DNA of 64,000 bases, taken from NCBI RefSeq assembly GCF_030409805.1, contig NZ_JAUFQP010000001.1, positions 62,001-126,000 of the forward strand. The letters are read 5' to 3'. Of this stretch, positions 1-9,302 are shown piece after piece. Every line of letters begins with the position of its first letter. The first letter of the stretch is position 1. Under the pieces are notes generated by a model. The model did not search any database, had not been told where the DNA came from, and worked only from the letters and a program-made list of their open reading frames with translations. Made by a program: the position numbers and the translations under genes. Source of the stretch: Algibacter miyuki (GTDB lineage Bacteria; Bacteroidota; Bacteroidia; Flavobacteriales; Flavobacteriaceae).

Positions 1-2301
1 TTCTGGGTAACCACCAAAAACGGTTTGTCATTCATCAACACTAAAACAGATCAAATTAAAAATTTTAATACGCACGATGGTGTACAAGGTGCGGAGTTTC
101 AAAGTAAATCGATAACCAAAATTAAAGATGGTAGAATAATAGCAGGAGGTATCAATGGTTTCAATATTTTTAATCCGAAAAGAATTAATTTAAAATCAGC
201 GGCAGTATTAAAACCCAAAATAACTGGTTTTCGTTTAAATAATAAGAAGATAAGTTACGGCGATTCTGTAAACGGTCGAGTACTTCTAAATAAAGCTATT
301 TCTCAAACCAATCACATAGAGTTACAGCATAATGAAAACTATATTTCGTTTGAGTTCGAAGCGCTTTTTTATAATAATCCGGAACATGTTAAGTATGCCT
401 ACAAAATGCATGGTATTGATGATAGCTTTATAACCGTTGATAACTCGCGTGTTGTTAATCAGGCTAATTTACTTCCAGGTACTTATACTTTTGAAGTTAT
501 TGCATCTATTGATAATGCATGGGATAAAAGTGAATCGGCGGTAATCAATATTGAAATTTTGCCACCACTCTGGAAAACTTGGTGGGCATATTCCATTTAT
601 TTTATACTAACCATTGGGTTGGTTTGGTTTTTTATGAGGTTGTATAGTAAAACTATTCAGGAATCTCAGGAACGAAACCTAGATTTAATGAAACTTCAGT
701 TTTTTATAAATGTATCTCATGAGTTTAGAACACCGTTAACGCTTATTTTAAATCCGTTAGAAAAAATATTAGGAAACTTAAGTGAGACTACGGTTGTGAA
801 ATCTTCAGCATTATCAGCGCAACGTAGTGCTAGACGTTTGTTGCACTTGGTAAATCAACTTTTAGATTACCGAAAAATGGATGCAGGAATGGCGCCACTG
901 CAATTAGAAAAAGGTGATATCGTAAAGTTTAGCGAAGCTATTTTTGATTTATTTAAAGGCTTAGCCGAAAAAAAAGAAATAAACTATAGATTTATTTCGT
1001 CTTCCGGAGAAGTTATTTCCCTTTTCGATTTTGATAAAGTTGAAAAAATAATTACGAATTTGATATCTAATGCCATAAAATTCACAGAAAGCGGTGGCGA
1101 TATTGTGGTTTCTATAACGCACGTAACAGAAGAGGCTAATGCTTCCGGTGTTTTTAAAATGAAAAAAGCCAAACTCGGCGAACATGTAGAAATTGTTATA
1201 AAAGATACCGGTATCGGAATGGATAAAGAGCAGCAAGAGCAGGTGTTTTCTCGTTTTTCTAATTTAGATGCTTCTAAATCAGGAACAGGTATTGGGCTAA
1301 ATTTTACTAAAGCCTTGGTTGAAATCCATGAGGGTGCTATAGCTGTAAAAAGTAAATTTAAAAAAGGAACTAAGTTTGTAGTTAGGCTGCCTTTAAATAT
1401 GAACAGGAAGGAAGAAACGGTAGAAAGTATTAAAAACGAGTTTCTTATAAATTCCATGAAAGCAGTTGAGTATGATATGTTAACCTCGGATATAACGGTA
1501 TCTGCGGAAAATTCAAAGCCCGAAAACCCAGAATCAAAAACCATACTCATAGTTGAAGATAATAGCGAACTACGGGCACATTTAAAAGATGATTTAAACG
1601 ATACTTACATTGTGAAAGAAGCCGTTAACGGAAAAGAAGGCTTAGAAATGGTGCTAAAGCATTATCCCGATATTATTATTAGCGATGTTATGATGCCAAA
1701 AATGGACGGCTTCGAGATGTGTAAAAACTTAAAAGCAGCGTTTGAAACTTGCCATATTCCCATTATTTTATTAACAGCAAGAAGTCGTGAAGCGGATTTA
1801 ATCTCAGGTTTTAACCAAGGTGCCGATGCCTATATTGCAAAACCGTTTAGAATTGCGGTGTTAAAGGCACGGATTAAAAATTTATTAGATTCCAAAGAAC
1901 GATTAAAAGAGAAATTCTCAAAACTCGGCGCGATACTGCCATCAAAGGAGCTAACAACAAATTCTTTAGACGAAGCTTTTATTGAAAAAGTAACCAAATT
2001 TGTACTGGATAATATAAGTGATCCCGATTTTAAAATTGCTGATATTTTAAAAGAAATCGGCCTTGGTAAATCTCAGTTTTATAGAAAAATACAATCTATT
2101 ACAGGGCAAAATCCAAGTGGGTTTATTAGAACCATTCGTTTAAAACGAGCTTCGGAATTACTATTGAATAGCCATTATTCTATTAAAGAAATTTCATATA
2201 TGTGTGGTTTTAATTCTACAACCTATTTCGGAAAAACCTTTAAAGATTTATTCGGAGTTTCTCCTACTGAATACCTAGAGAATAATAAGAAAGAATTATA
2301 A
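1..2301 (+). CDS. Hybrid two-component system regulator (HTCS), 5'-truncated by the window edge
   Basis: Membrane sensor that combines histidine kinase, receiver and AraC-type DNA-binding output in one chain; such proteins normally switch on an adjacent polysaccharide-utilisation locus. The reading frame is open from base 1, and the first codons (F-W-V-T-T-K-N-G-L) look like a Reg_prop beta-propeller repeat, so most of the periplasmic sensor lies outside. Numbering residues from the TTG at base 25: Y_Y_Y-like domain about 90-180, one membrane helix about 185-205, HisKA with phospho-His 232 in SHEFRTPL, ATPase N and G boxes (NLISNAIKF, DTGIGM, GTGIGL) about 345-425, receiver about 505-625 with phospho-Asp 554 in ISDVMMPKMDGF, and an AraC HTH in the last 100 residues. 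It lies 426 bp upstream of the GH88 gene, in the same direction. The ligand cannot be inferred from the part present. Confidence 0.95.
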   Translation, partial: FWVTTKNGLSFINTKTDQIKNFNTHDGVQGAEFQSKSITKIKDGRIIAGGINGFNIFNPKRINLKSAAVLKPKITGFRLNNKKISYGDSVNGRVLLNKAISQTNHIELQHNENYISFEFEALFYNNPEHVKYAYKMHGIDDSFITVDNSRVVNQANLLPGTYTFEVIASIDNAWDKSESAVINIEILPPLWKTWWAYSIYFILTIGLVWFFMRLYSKTIQESQERNLDLMKLQFFINVSHEFRTPLTLILNPLEKILGNLSETTVVKSSALSAQRSARRLLHLVNQLLDYRKMDAGMAPLQLEKGDIVKFSEAIFDLFKGLAEKKEINYRFISSSGEVISLFDFDKVEKIITNLISNAIKFTESGGDIVVSITHVTEEANASGVFKMKKAKLGEHVEIVIKDTGIGMDKEQQEQVFSRFSNLDASKSGTGIGLNFTKALVEIHEGAIAVKSKFKKGTKFVVRLPLNMNRKEETVESIKNEFLINSMKAVEYDMLTSDITVSAENSKPENPESKTILIVEDNSELRAHLKDDLNDTYIVKEAVNGKEGLEMVLKHYPDIIISDVMMPKMDGFEMCKNLKAAFETCHIPIILLTARSREADLISGFNQGADAYIAKPFRIAVLKARIKNLLDSKERLKEKFSKLGAILPSKELTTNSLDEAFIEKVTKFVLDNISDPDFKIADILKEIGLGKSQFYRKIQSITGQNPSGFIRTIRLKRASELLLNSHYSIKEISYMCGFNSTTYFGKTFKDLFGVSPTEYLENNKKEL

Positions 2302-2727
2302 AAAGCGTGTGTTTTTTTCGTTTTTGAAGCTTTAATTAATAAGGAGAAACCTTTTTATTTAATGCATTTTCAATCCTAGATGTTTCCGAAAATGTAAGTC
2401 AATTTTTATTGTACTAAATAATATACACGTAATATTTATATATTGTCTTAGGTGTATGCCAGCATTGGTTTGTTTTACTTCTACAGTTGTTATACCTGGT
2501 GTTTATTGCTTAAATGGGTTATGGTTTTGAGTTTTGGGTTTATAATTTTGACGTGTTTTTTACTTGTTTTAATAATATTGCAGTGTCGTTTTTTATTCCG
2601 AAGAATGTTTTTTATCAAAGCATGAATCATTGGAATGAATCCATTAGAAAATGGGTTAACAAAGAAAATGAGATAGAAGTACAATACTGTCGATAGACGT
2701 TTTTATAAATAGAATAATTTAAAAAAT
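2302..2727. other. Intergenic region upstream of the GH88 operon
   Basis: This 426-bp AT-rich stretch separates the regulator from the degradation genes and probably contains the operon promoter and the HTCS binding site. A TAnnTTTG-like -7 box (TAATTTTG) is present at 2543-2550, but no TTG lies at the usual 19-21 bp upstream, so I do not call a promoter. Overlapping 60-64-codon open frames on both strands show no protein-like features. Confidence 0.4.
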
Positions 2728-3951
2728 ATGAGCATATTAAAAAAAGGAAAAAAGGTGTTGGCCATAGCATTGGCGACAACGTTGGTAGGATGTTTTTCAA
2801 CTAAAAAAGAAACGTCTAGTACATCCGTTGATAGTGTTTTAAATGCCAATACGATAAAAGTTAAAGCCGCTTTAAAAGATTTAAAAACATTCGATAGTTT
2901 TCCTCGTACTATTTCTAAAGGTCATAACAAATGGGAGAAAGTAGGTGTAAAAGATTGGTGTAGCGGATTTTGGCCGGGAGTACTTTGGTATGCTTATGAG
3001 TTTTCTGGGGATGAAGAATTAAAAAAAGCAGCTGAAAACTTTACGTTACCTATAAAAACTATTGCTTATAGTGAGGCTCTAGATCATGATGTTGGTTTTC
3101 AGGTTTTTAATAGTTATGGTAATGGTTACAGACTTACCGGTAATCCAGAATATAAAAAAGTATTGCTAGCTGCAGCCGATACTTTAGCAACTTTGTACAA
3201 CCCAATTGTTGGTTCAATTCATTCTTGGCCAATGAAACCACAATACCCACACAATACCATTATTGATAATATGATTAATTTAGAGCTACTGTTTTGGGCG
3301 GCTAAAAATGGCGGATCGAAAAAGCTCTACGATATTGCTGAAAGTCATGCTGAAGTTACTATGAAACATTTGGTTCGCCCAGATTATTCAACCTACCATT
3401 TAGGGGCTTTTGATGATAAAACAGGCGCATTTATTCGTGGCGTTGCGCATCAAGGTTATGCTGATAATTCTTTGTGGGCAAGAGGGCAGACTTGGGGGAT
3501 TTATGGATTTTCTTTCGCGTACAGAGAAACAGGAAGAGACGATTTTTTAAAAACAGCCATTGGCCTTGCCGATAAATTTTTAGAACGTTTACCAGAAGAT
3601 GGTATGCCTTTTTGGGATTTTGACGACCCGAAAATTCCAAATGCACCTAAAGATGCTTCTGCCGCAGCCGTTGCAGCTTGTGGATTATTGGATTTGTCAA
3701 GTTTAGTGAAAGATTCGGAATTAAAAGAAACTTATTTTAATGCGGCCAAACGTTTTATAGCTATTTTGTCTTCCGAGACTTATTTAAGTAATACAACCAA
3801 TCAAGCATTATTGTTACATTCAACAGGGCATCATCCTAGAAATTCTGAAATAGATGTTCCGATTATTTATGCCGATTACTATTTTATGGAAGCCTTGTTA
3901 CGATTGAAGAAAATGGAAGCTAGTAAAAAAAAAATCATAGTCAATTTTTAA
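2728..3951 (+). CDS. GH88-type unsaturated uronyl hydrolase, lipoprotein
   Basis: Predicted to remove the 4,5-unsaturated uronic acid left on the non-reducing end of oligosaccharides by a polysaccharide lyase. The 407-residue length and alpha-toroid pattern fit glycoside hydrolase family 88. The two catalytic acids are visible: D121 in the H-D-V-G-F motif and D180 in the I-I-D-N-M motif, 59 residues apart, close to the pair in Bacillus unsaturated glucuronyl hydrolase. Other family signatures are SGFWPGVLWY (about 79-88) and RGQTWGIYGFS. The N-terminus is a lipoprotein signal with lipobox L-V-G-C and C22, so the enzyme is probably anchored in the periplasm or outer membrane. It is the first gene of a tightly spaced + strand operon that also holds a heparinase-type lyase, a likely supplier of its substrate. 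The exact glycan is unknown. Confidence 0.88.
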   Translation: MSILKKGKKVLAIALATTLVGCFSTKKETSSTSVDSVLNANTIKVKAALKDLKTFDSFPRTISKGHNKWEKVGVKDWCSGFWPGVLWYAYEFSGDEELKKAAENFTLPIKTIAYSEALDHDVGFQVFNSYGNGYRLTGNPEYKKVLLAAADTLATLYNPIVGSIHSWPMKPQYPHNTIIDNMINLELLFWAAKNGGSKKLYDIAESHAEVTMKHLVRPDYSTYHLGAFDDKTGAFIRGVAHQGYADNSLWARGQTWGIYGFSFAYRETGRDDFLKTAIGLADKFLERLPEDGMPFWDFDDPKIPNAPKDASAAAVAACGLLDLSSLVKDSELKETYFNAAKRFIAILSSETYLSNTTNQALLLHSTGHHPRNSEIDVPIIYADYYFMEALLRLKKMEASKKKIIVNF

Positions 3952-3968
3952 ACTGAAAGGACTAAATT

Positions 3969-5435
3969 ATGAGGAATGAAAACACTGGAAAGATGATTAA
4001 ATCGGCTAAATTAATTTGTTTTTTATGTGTTGGGATATTATCTTTTTCAGCTTGTAAAAGTGAAAAAAAAGAAGTGATTCTTCATGGTAATGTTGTTTTA
4101 GTTGAAAACCTAAAAGATTTCACACAATACCTATCAATGGATGATGTTACGGTGAGATTAAAACCTGGTAGTTACAAAGTAAGTGATACATCGTTTAGCG
4201 AAACGGCTATTTTAAAACGTTACCAAGGAGAGAATAAAACATCTGATTTTCCTATAGCCTCTATATTTAATTTTTCAGGGAGTAATAACCGGTTTATTTT
4301 AGACGGTGTTGTTATTCATATAGACAGTAAACTGCATACAGCTTTCGGAAACCGTCAAATTTTTGAAATATTTGTGACAGGAAATAATAACACTATTGAA
4401 GGCTTAGAAGTTTATGACGAGGCGCACGAACATGAAGCACCTTCGCGCGCAGCCATCATGATGCATGTTATGGGAGATGGGAATAGTATTGTGAATACAA
4501 CCCTCCATATTAAAGGTTCTTACCCTTATGGTTACGGACACTTATTAGGGAAAGGAACAAGAACAATAGTAAAACCCCGAAAGCACTCGTCTCTTTTAGT
4601 TACAGGGAAAGACACCAAATTAATTGGTTGTAACGTGATTACTCGCGGTTTTGGTCATGGTATTGTAATGCAAGGCGCTGTAAATACACTTATAAAAGAT
4701 TGTTATGTAGAAGGCGAAATGCGTGCTACCGATGCGATGTTAGCCGAAACATCAGGACCTGCTTTTGATACAGGGTTTAAAAGTGATTATCCTCCGGGAG
4801 ATATATTACCAAATGAAATAAAATCACTTTCCGAAGATGGTGTTAGGTCTTATCCGTATGGTTATTTTGTGGGAAGAAAAACAGAAAATATTACCATTAT
4901 AAACACCACGGTAAAAAATATGCGGTCTGGTTTCGATTTAAGTGCGCATGTTGGTAGAACGCTTATAGATGGCTGTACGGCTCTTGGATGTCAAGAAAAA
5001 GGATATTCGGTATCTAAAAATGCAGTTATTAAAAATTCAAAAGGGGATGCTAAATATGGGCCTTTGTTAAGCTTTCATAATAACAATACTGAAAATTGTA
5101 CTGTTGAATTAGGACTGATAAATACCGTAAGTGAATTTCCGGTGCATCGTTTAGCAGAAATTAACGGTACAGGGCATAAAATTACACTTAAGAATCACAA
5201 AAGTGAATCAAGATCTATAGCTTCTCCTATTGTTTTCGGAGAATCTTTTTGGTCCGATGTGCATAAGTACAGACAGCCCAATACAGATCCTAAAGCATTT
5301 TCTGGTGCTTATAATATTACCTTAATCAACGAGACAGGGATGCCGGTTGTTTTTAAGGAATTAACGAGCGATTGTAAAGTAACGTCTAATGGCGAATTAT
5401 CGCAAGATTTGGGTGAAAGAAATCAATTTAATTAA
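3969..5435 (+). CDS. Right-handed beta-helix lipoprotein, possible polysaccharide lyase or hydrolase
   Basis: A 488-residue protein with a lipoprotein signal (C29 after F-S-A). The body has the short beta-strand and Asn/Gly-turn pattern of a parallel beta-helix, with repeats such as NNRFILDGVVI, NNTIEGLEVY, DTKLIGCNVI, VNTLIKDCYV and TENITIINTTV. Many carbohydrate-active enzymes (PL1, PL6, GH28, GH110-like) share this fold, but I do not recognise a family-specific catalytic motif. The His/Arg-rich stretch around residues 145-235 (GYGHLLGKGTRT, RGFGHGIVMQG) is a candidate active-site face. A second ATG at 3993 would give a more standard signal peptide and may be the true start. Its TAA stop overlaps the ATG of the following SGNH gene (TAATG), suggesting coupled translation. 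Probably part of the same glycan-degradation pathway. Confidence 0.7.
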   Translation: MRNENTGKMIKSAKLICFLCVGILSFSACKSEKKEVILHGNVVLVENLKDFTQYLSMDDVTVRLKPGSYKVSDTSFSETAILKRYQGENKTSDFPIASIFNFSGSNNRFILDGVVIHIDSKLHTAFGNRQIFEIFVTGNNNTIEGLEVYDEAHEHEAPSRAAIMMHVMGDGNSIVNTTLHIKGSYPYGYGHLLGKGTRTIVKPRKHSSLLVTGKDTKLIGCNVITRGFGHGIVMQGAVNTLIKDCYVEGEMRATDAMLAETSGPAFDTGFKSDYPPGDILPNEIKSLSEDGVRSYPYGYFVGRKTENITIINTTVKNMRSGFDLSAHVGRTLIDGCTALGCQEKGYSVSKNAVIKNSKGDAKYGPLLSFHNNNTENCTVELGLINTVSEFPVHRLAEINGTGHKITLKNHKSESRSIASPIVFGESFWSDVHKYRQPNTDPKAFSGAYNITLINETGMPVVFKELTSDCKVTSNGELSQDLGERNQFN

Positions 5436-6190
5436 TGAAACATATTTATTTGAAGACACTTTTTTACATGATATTTACTCTGTTTATTTGCTTAACCGCA
5501 TGTAAAACAGCTTTAGTAAAAAAAGGCGAGGTTACTTTAGTTGTAGAGAATAATGGTGTTGCTGGAAATTCAACTGCCAACTTACTACGTCGATTAGAAA
5601 GTGATGTACTAAGCGAGAAGCCGGACTTGGTTATTATTATGGTTGGCACCAATGACATGTTAAATTCTAAGAAATTTGTGTCGTATGAAAACTACCATGA
5701 AAACCTTTCTTCAATTGTAGAAAATATTAAAAATATAGATGCTCAAGTATTATTGATGACGCCTCCAAGAGTAGATAGTTTATACTTATTTAAGCGTCAT
5801 GATAAAGCTTTATTTACCGATACACCAAATGTGAAACTTCAGAAAGTAAAACAAATAATGGAGGATGTAGCAAAAGAGTATGATGCCTTTTTTGTTGATA
5901 ATTACAGTGTTTTTAAAGCAAAAGGATTACCACAGCACAACCAAGATAATTACATCAGGAACTTAAAAAATAGTAATAAAGAAGATGGTGTGCATTTAAA
6001 ACCGATAGGGTATAAGCTTATAGCCGAAAATGTATTCGATTATTTGAAAACTAATAATTTACTAGATAAGTATAAGCATATTATTTGTTTTGGAGATTCT
6101 TTAACCAAAGGTTCAGGAGCTTCAGGAGCGGGAACGATTACAGGAGAAAACTATCCGTCGTTTCTGTATCGTATGCTTTTAAAGAATTAA
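5435..6190 (+). CDS. SGNH/GDSL hydrolase with circularly permuted motif order, lipoprotein
   Basis: Probable serine carbohydrate esterase (de-acylating sugars), 251 residues, with a lipoprotein signal ending at C23 (L-T-A-C). All four SGNH blocks are present but in the wrong order. In standard family members block I (GDS with the nucleophile Ser) is near the N-terminus. Here the protein starts with block II (NNGVAGNS, G44), then block III (GTND, N73), then block V (DGVH, D184 and H187), and only then block I (CFGDSLTKGSG, S222), followed by ENYPSFLYRML at the extreme C-terminus. The C-terminal 35 residues are what would normally precede the present N-terminal VTLVVENNGV, so the gene reads as a clean circular permutation. 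The reading frame is intact and sits between the beta-helix gene (1-bp overlap) and the symporter gene. Natural substrate unknown. Confidence 0.85.
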   Translation: MKHIYLKTLFYMIFTLFICLTACKTALVKKGEVTLVVENNGVAGNSTANLLRRLESDVLSEKPDLVIIMVGTNDMLNSKKFVSYENYHENLSSIVENIKNIDAQVLLMTPPRVDSLYLFKRHDKALFTDTPNVKLQKVKQIMEDVAKEYDAFFVDNYSVFKAKGLPQHNQDNYIRNLKNSNKEDGVHLKPIGYKLIAENVFDYLKTNNLLDKYKHIICFGDSLTKGSGASGAGTITGENYPSFLYRMLLKN

Positions 6191-6241
6191 AAAATATAGA
6201 AGATGAAAGGCTTCGTAATATAGAAAATCATAAAACCACTA

Positions 6242-7798
6242 ATGAAAAGAACAATAGCCATATTAGTCAGTTTGTTTTGTTGTTTCACTTTGTTTGCGCA
6301 AGATGAAAACGGCATTGCTACAAGTAAGTTTTCAACCTTAAATTGGATTATATTAATTGTATTTCTTTTAGGGACCACGGTTATTGGGGAATTAGTGAAA
6401 AATGAAGATAAGGGCCTCGATGCTTTTTTTAAAGGCGGAAATAATTTGCCTTGGTGGGCGGTTTCCTTATCATTAATTGCAACAAAAACGAGTGTTGCAA
6501 CCTTTATTGCGGTACCGGCTTTTATATTTTCAATGAATGGAAATTTAACCTATTTGCAAATGACCATCGGTTTTGCTTTAGGAAACGTACTATTTGTTTA
6601 TGTATTATTAAAGGAATATTACGAAGAAGGTATTTACAGCCCATACGATTTTATTCAGAAAAGATTAGGTGTAAAAACGAGTCAATTATCTCGAACTTTT
6701 TTCATGATTGGAGCCACCATGAGTCAAGGTGTACGCTTGTTAGGTACTGCTTTAGTACTTAGCGTTATCACAGGGCAAAGTACTTTAATATGTATTTGTA
6801 TTATAGCGCTGTTTGCTATAGTTTGGTCTTATATTGGTGGGATTACAACCGTAGTTTGGACCGATGCTATTCAGTTTGTAATTTTTATTTTCGGTGCTTG
6901 TTTTGCGCTTTTTTATGCAGTAGGAGATATTCCTGGAGGTTTTGGAGAAATGATGACCATTGCCGATAGCAAAGCAAAATTAGTACTTTGGGATTTATCC
7001 TTAGATCCACATAAAACATATACCTTATGGGTCGGGATTTTAGGGTGCACCTTTTTTGAGTTTGGTTCAAATGCCGTCGATCAGGTTGTAACACAACGTG
7101 CCTTATGTTGTAAGAATTTAAAAGAGGCAAGAAAAGCAGTTGCTTTTTCCGTTGTTGGTGTGGCCACTACATGGATTATGGCTTTTGTAGGCATCGGTTT
7201 AGTAGCTTATTATGATATTAATCCGTTATCCGATTTAATTCAAGCGTCCATAAGTGCAGAGCCAGATAGAATATTTCCTTATTACGTGGTAAACGAGTTG
7301 CCAAATGGTATTTCTGGTTTAATTATAGCGGCCATGTTTGCAGCGGGAATTTCAACTTTAGACTCCGCATTAACGGCACTTTCACAAACAAGTGTAATGG
7401 GGATTGGAACTTTAGTTTTTCCGAAGTTAAAAATTATGGACGAAAATAAAGTGGTTAAAATATCTAAAATAGCTATAATTGTTTGGGGCTTAATTTTAGC
7501 ATTATTGGCATACGGATTCAGCTTCTTTCAAGATGGAGGCTTATTAGCTTTAGGCTTCAAAGTTCCGGGTTATGCATATGGAATATTAATTGGTATCGCG
7601 TTTTTAGCACTTATGCGGAAAGGAACTTTTATTGGGATTTTAATTGGTGCATTTATGGCTATTTTGGCCATTGCATGGATGCATTTTGAAGGTATTAGTT
7701 TTTTCTGGTGGTTTCCAGTAGGAGCACTTGTGGTAATTGTTACGGCATTATTGCTTTCAAAAATCGGTGTAGATTCAAGTAAAACAGATTTAGTTTAA
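6242..7798 (+). CDS. Sodium/solute symporter (SSS family)
   Basis: Inner-membrane Na+-coupled importer, 518 residues, with the many hydrophobic helices of the SSF domain and characteristic stretches such as FFKGGNNLPWWAVSLSLIATKTS (about 60-82) and SYIGGITTVVWTDAIQF (about 200-216). Before the first membrane helix there is an apparent cleavable signal peptide (MKRT...LFAQ), a common trait of flavobacterial SSS proteins. It lies 51 bp after the SGNH gene and 29 bp before the FAD oxidoreductase gene, so it is in the same operon. The context suggests it imports a mono- or disaccharide, probably a uronate or its rearranged product, made by the upstream enzymes; this is inference. Confidence 0.92.
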   Translation: MKRTIAILVSLFCCFTLFAQDENGIATSKFSTLNWIILIVFLLGTTVIGELVKNEDKGLDAFFKGGNNLPWWAVSLSLIATKTSVATFIAVPAFIFSMNGNLTYLQMTIGFALGNVLFVYVLLKEYYEEGIYSPYDFIQKRLGVKTSQLSRTFFMIGATMSQGVRLLGTALVLSVITGQSTLICICIIALFAIVWSYIGGITTVVWTDAIQFVIFIFGACFALFYAVGDIPGGFGEMMTIADSKAKLVLWDLSLDPHKTYTLWVGILGCTFFEFGSNAVDQVVTQRALCCKNLKEARKAVAFSVVGVATTWIMAFVGIGLVAYYDINPLSDLIQASISAEPDRIFPYYVVNELPNGISGLIIAAMFAAGISTLDSALTALSQTSVMGIGTLVFPKLKIMDENKVVKISKIAIIVWGLILALLAYGFSFFQDGGLLALGFKVPGYAYGILIGIAFLALMRKGTFIGILIGAFMAILAIAWMHFEGISFFWWFPVGALVVIVTALLLSKIGVDSSKTDLV

Positions 7799-7827
7799 AA
7801 ATTATAAAAAAATAAAAATACAGTTTA

Positions 7828-9210
7828 ATGAAAACATTCAAAACAAAATTAATAGAAGGATACGATGTGATAGTTGTAGGCGGAGGAGTTTCTGGAAGTC
7901 ATGCCGCGATTGCAGCAGGTAAAACAGGAGCAAAGACATTATTAATCGAGCAATTTGGGTTTTTAGGAGGCTCGTTAACTGCTATGGGTGTTGGTCCCAT
8001 GATGACGTTTCATAACAAAGCAGGTAAGCAACTTGTGTTTGGTTCTCCAAATGAAATGGTAAATAGGTTAAAGGAAAAAGGCGCAAGTCCAGGACATATT
8101 TTTGATAGTACAGGTTATTGTTCTACAGTAACTCCTTTTGATGCCGAAATGTTGAAGGTGGTTTTAGAAGATATGGTACGAGAGGCTGGAGCCGATATTT
8201 TATATCATACCCGATTAATTGATATTGCTAAAGAAGGCAATAAAATTAAATCGATTTTTATCCATAATAGAGGAGGGATTCAAGAAATTCCCGGAACTAT
8301 TTTTGTTGATGCCAGTGGAGATAGTGAAATTGTAAAATTATCTGGTGTGCCTTTTACAGAAGGTCGTATTGAAGATAATAAATCGCAACCCATGACTACG
8401 AATGTGAAAATGGGGAATGTGGATACGGAGAAGTTACGTGAATACATGCGAAACAATTGGGATCAATTTGATGCCGAAGAGCGTAGTGACGATAAAGCCG
8501 AAGTTTTAAAACGTACCAAACGTATTTCTACTTGGGGCTTTTACGATTTATGGAACAAAGCCAAAGCAAACGGAGAAGTTACCGTACCAAGAGATAACGT
8601 GTTGTTTTTTGAAACCAATACCGAGGGTGAATTCATATTTAATACCTCACGTGTTTTAGGTTTCGACCCTCTAAACCCGTTCGATTTAAGTAAAGCGGAA
8701 AGCTTGGGGCGTAAGCAATGCGTCGAGATTTTTAATTTTATGCGTAAGTATGCGCCAGGTTTTGAGAATGCAACGTTTATAAGTACAGCGCCACATATCG
8801 GCATTCGCGAGTCACGTCATCCGCATGCTAAATATGTATTATCAGCTGAAGATTTAGTAAACGAAGTGAAGTTTGAAAATCCGGTTGCTGTTGGTGGTTA
8901 TCCTTTAGATATTCATTCGCCAGATGGCGGAAATACCGATACCGTACACTTAAATGATGATGGAGTTTATTATATTCCAACCGATTCTTTGTTGGTAAAC
9001 GAAGTCGACAATTTAGTGCTTTCTGGACGAGCTATTGGTGCCGATCATCATGCTAGTGCTGGCTTGCGTGTTACGCCTATTGCCATGGCAATTGGTCAAG
9101 GCGCAGGAACATTAGCAGGTTTGTCAGTAGCAGATAAATTAATGCCAAGCCAAGTAGAATACGCTAAAATTAAAAAAGCTTTAGAAGCAAATGGAGCTTA
9201 TTTAGGTTAA
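7828..9210 (+). CDS. FAD-dependent oxidoreductase (FAD_oxidored-like)
   Basis: Cytoplasmic flavoprotein of 460 residues without a signal peptide. The N-terminus has the dinucleotide-binding motif DVIVVGGGVSGSHAA (G18, G20, G23) followed by the acidic strand end LLIEQ. A second conserved segment, TIFVDASGDSEI, and the C-terminal ADHHASAGLRVTPIAMAIGQGAG match the PF12831 type of FAD_oxidored protein found widely in polysaccharide-degradation loci of Bacteroidota and Planctomycetes. The substrate is not established for this group; from the context it may oxidise a sugar or sugar acid imported by the preceding symporter. It is encoded 29 bp after the symporter gene. Confidence 0.85.
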   Translation: MKTFKTKLIEGYDVIVVGGGVSGSHAAIAAGKTGAKTLLIEQFGFLGGSLTAMGVGPMMTFHNKAGKQLVFGSPNEMVNRLKEKGASPGHIFDSTGYCSTVTPFDAEMLKVVLEDMVREAGADILYHTRLIDIAKEGNKIKSIFIHNRGGIQEIPGTIFVDASGDSEIVKLSGVPFTEGRIEDNKSQPMTTNVKMGNVDTEKLREYMRNNWDQFDAEERSDDKAEVLKRTKRISTWGFYDLWNKAKANGEVTVPRDNVLFFETNTEGEFIFNTSRVLGFDPLNPFDLSKAESLGRKQCVEIFNFMRKYAPGFENATFISTAPHIGIRESRHPHAKYVLSAEDLVNEVKFENPVAVGGYPLDIHSPDGGNTDTVHLNDDGVYYIPTDSLLVNEVDNLVLSGRAIGADHHASAGLRVTPIAMAIGQGAGTLAGLSVADKLMPSQVEYAKIKKALEANGAYLG

Positions 9211-9238
9211 ACACTATTTTAGTGCTTATAAATATTTT

Positions 9239-9274
9239 AAATCTGTTTTGTTAGGTTATTTACAGAACAGATTT
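9239..9274 (+). terminator. Hairpin between the oxidoreductase and lyase genes
   Basis: Bases 9239-9251 pair with 9262-9274 (AAATCTGTTTTGT against ACAGAACAGATTT), a 13-bp stem with one G-U pair and a 10-nt loop. Only a short T run follows (within 9280-9285), so it may be a weak terminator, an attenuator or an RNA-stability element that sets the level of the downstream lyase mRNA. Confidence 0.45.
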
Positions 9275-9302
9275 AGCATTTTTCAAATAAAATAAATTAA
9301 AA

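Noticed and set aside
2490-2696. Overlapping open frames on both strands in the gap before the GH88 gene
   Set aside because: About 60 codons each, no ribosome-binding context, no domain-like sequence, and mutually overlapping; expected by chance in AT-rich DNA.
6085-6306. 73-codon frame across the end of the SGNH gene and the start of the symporter gene
   Set aside because: It is a shifted-frame shadow of two well-supported genes and ends inside the symporter signal peptide.
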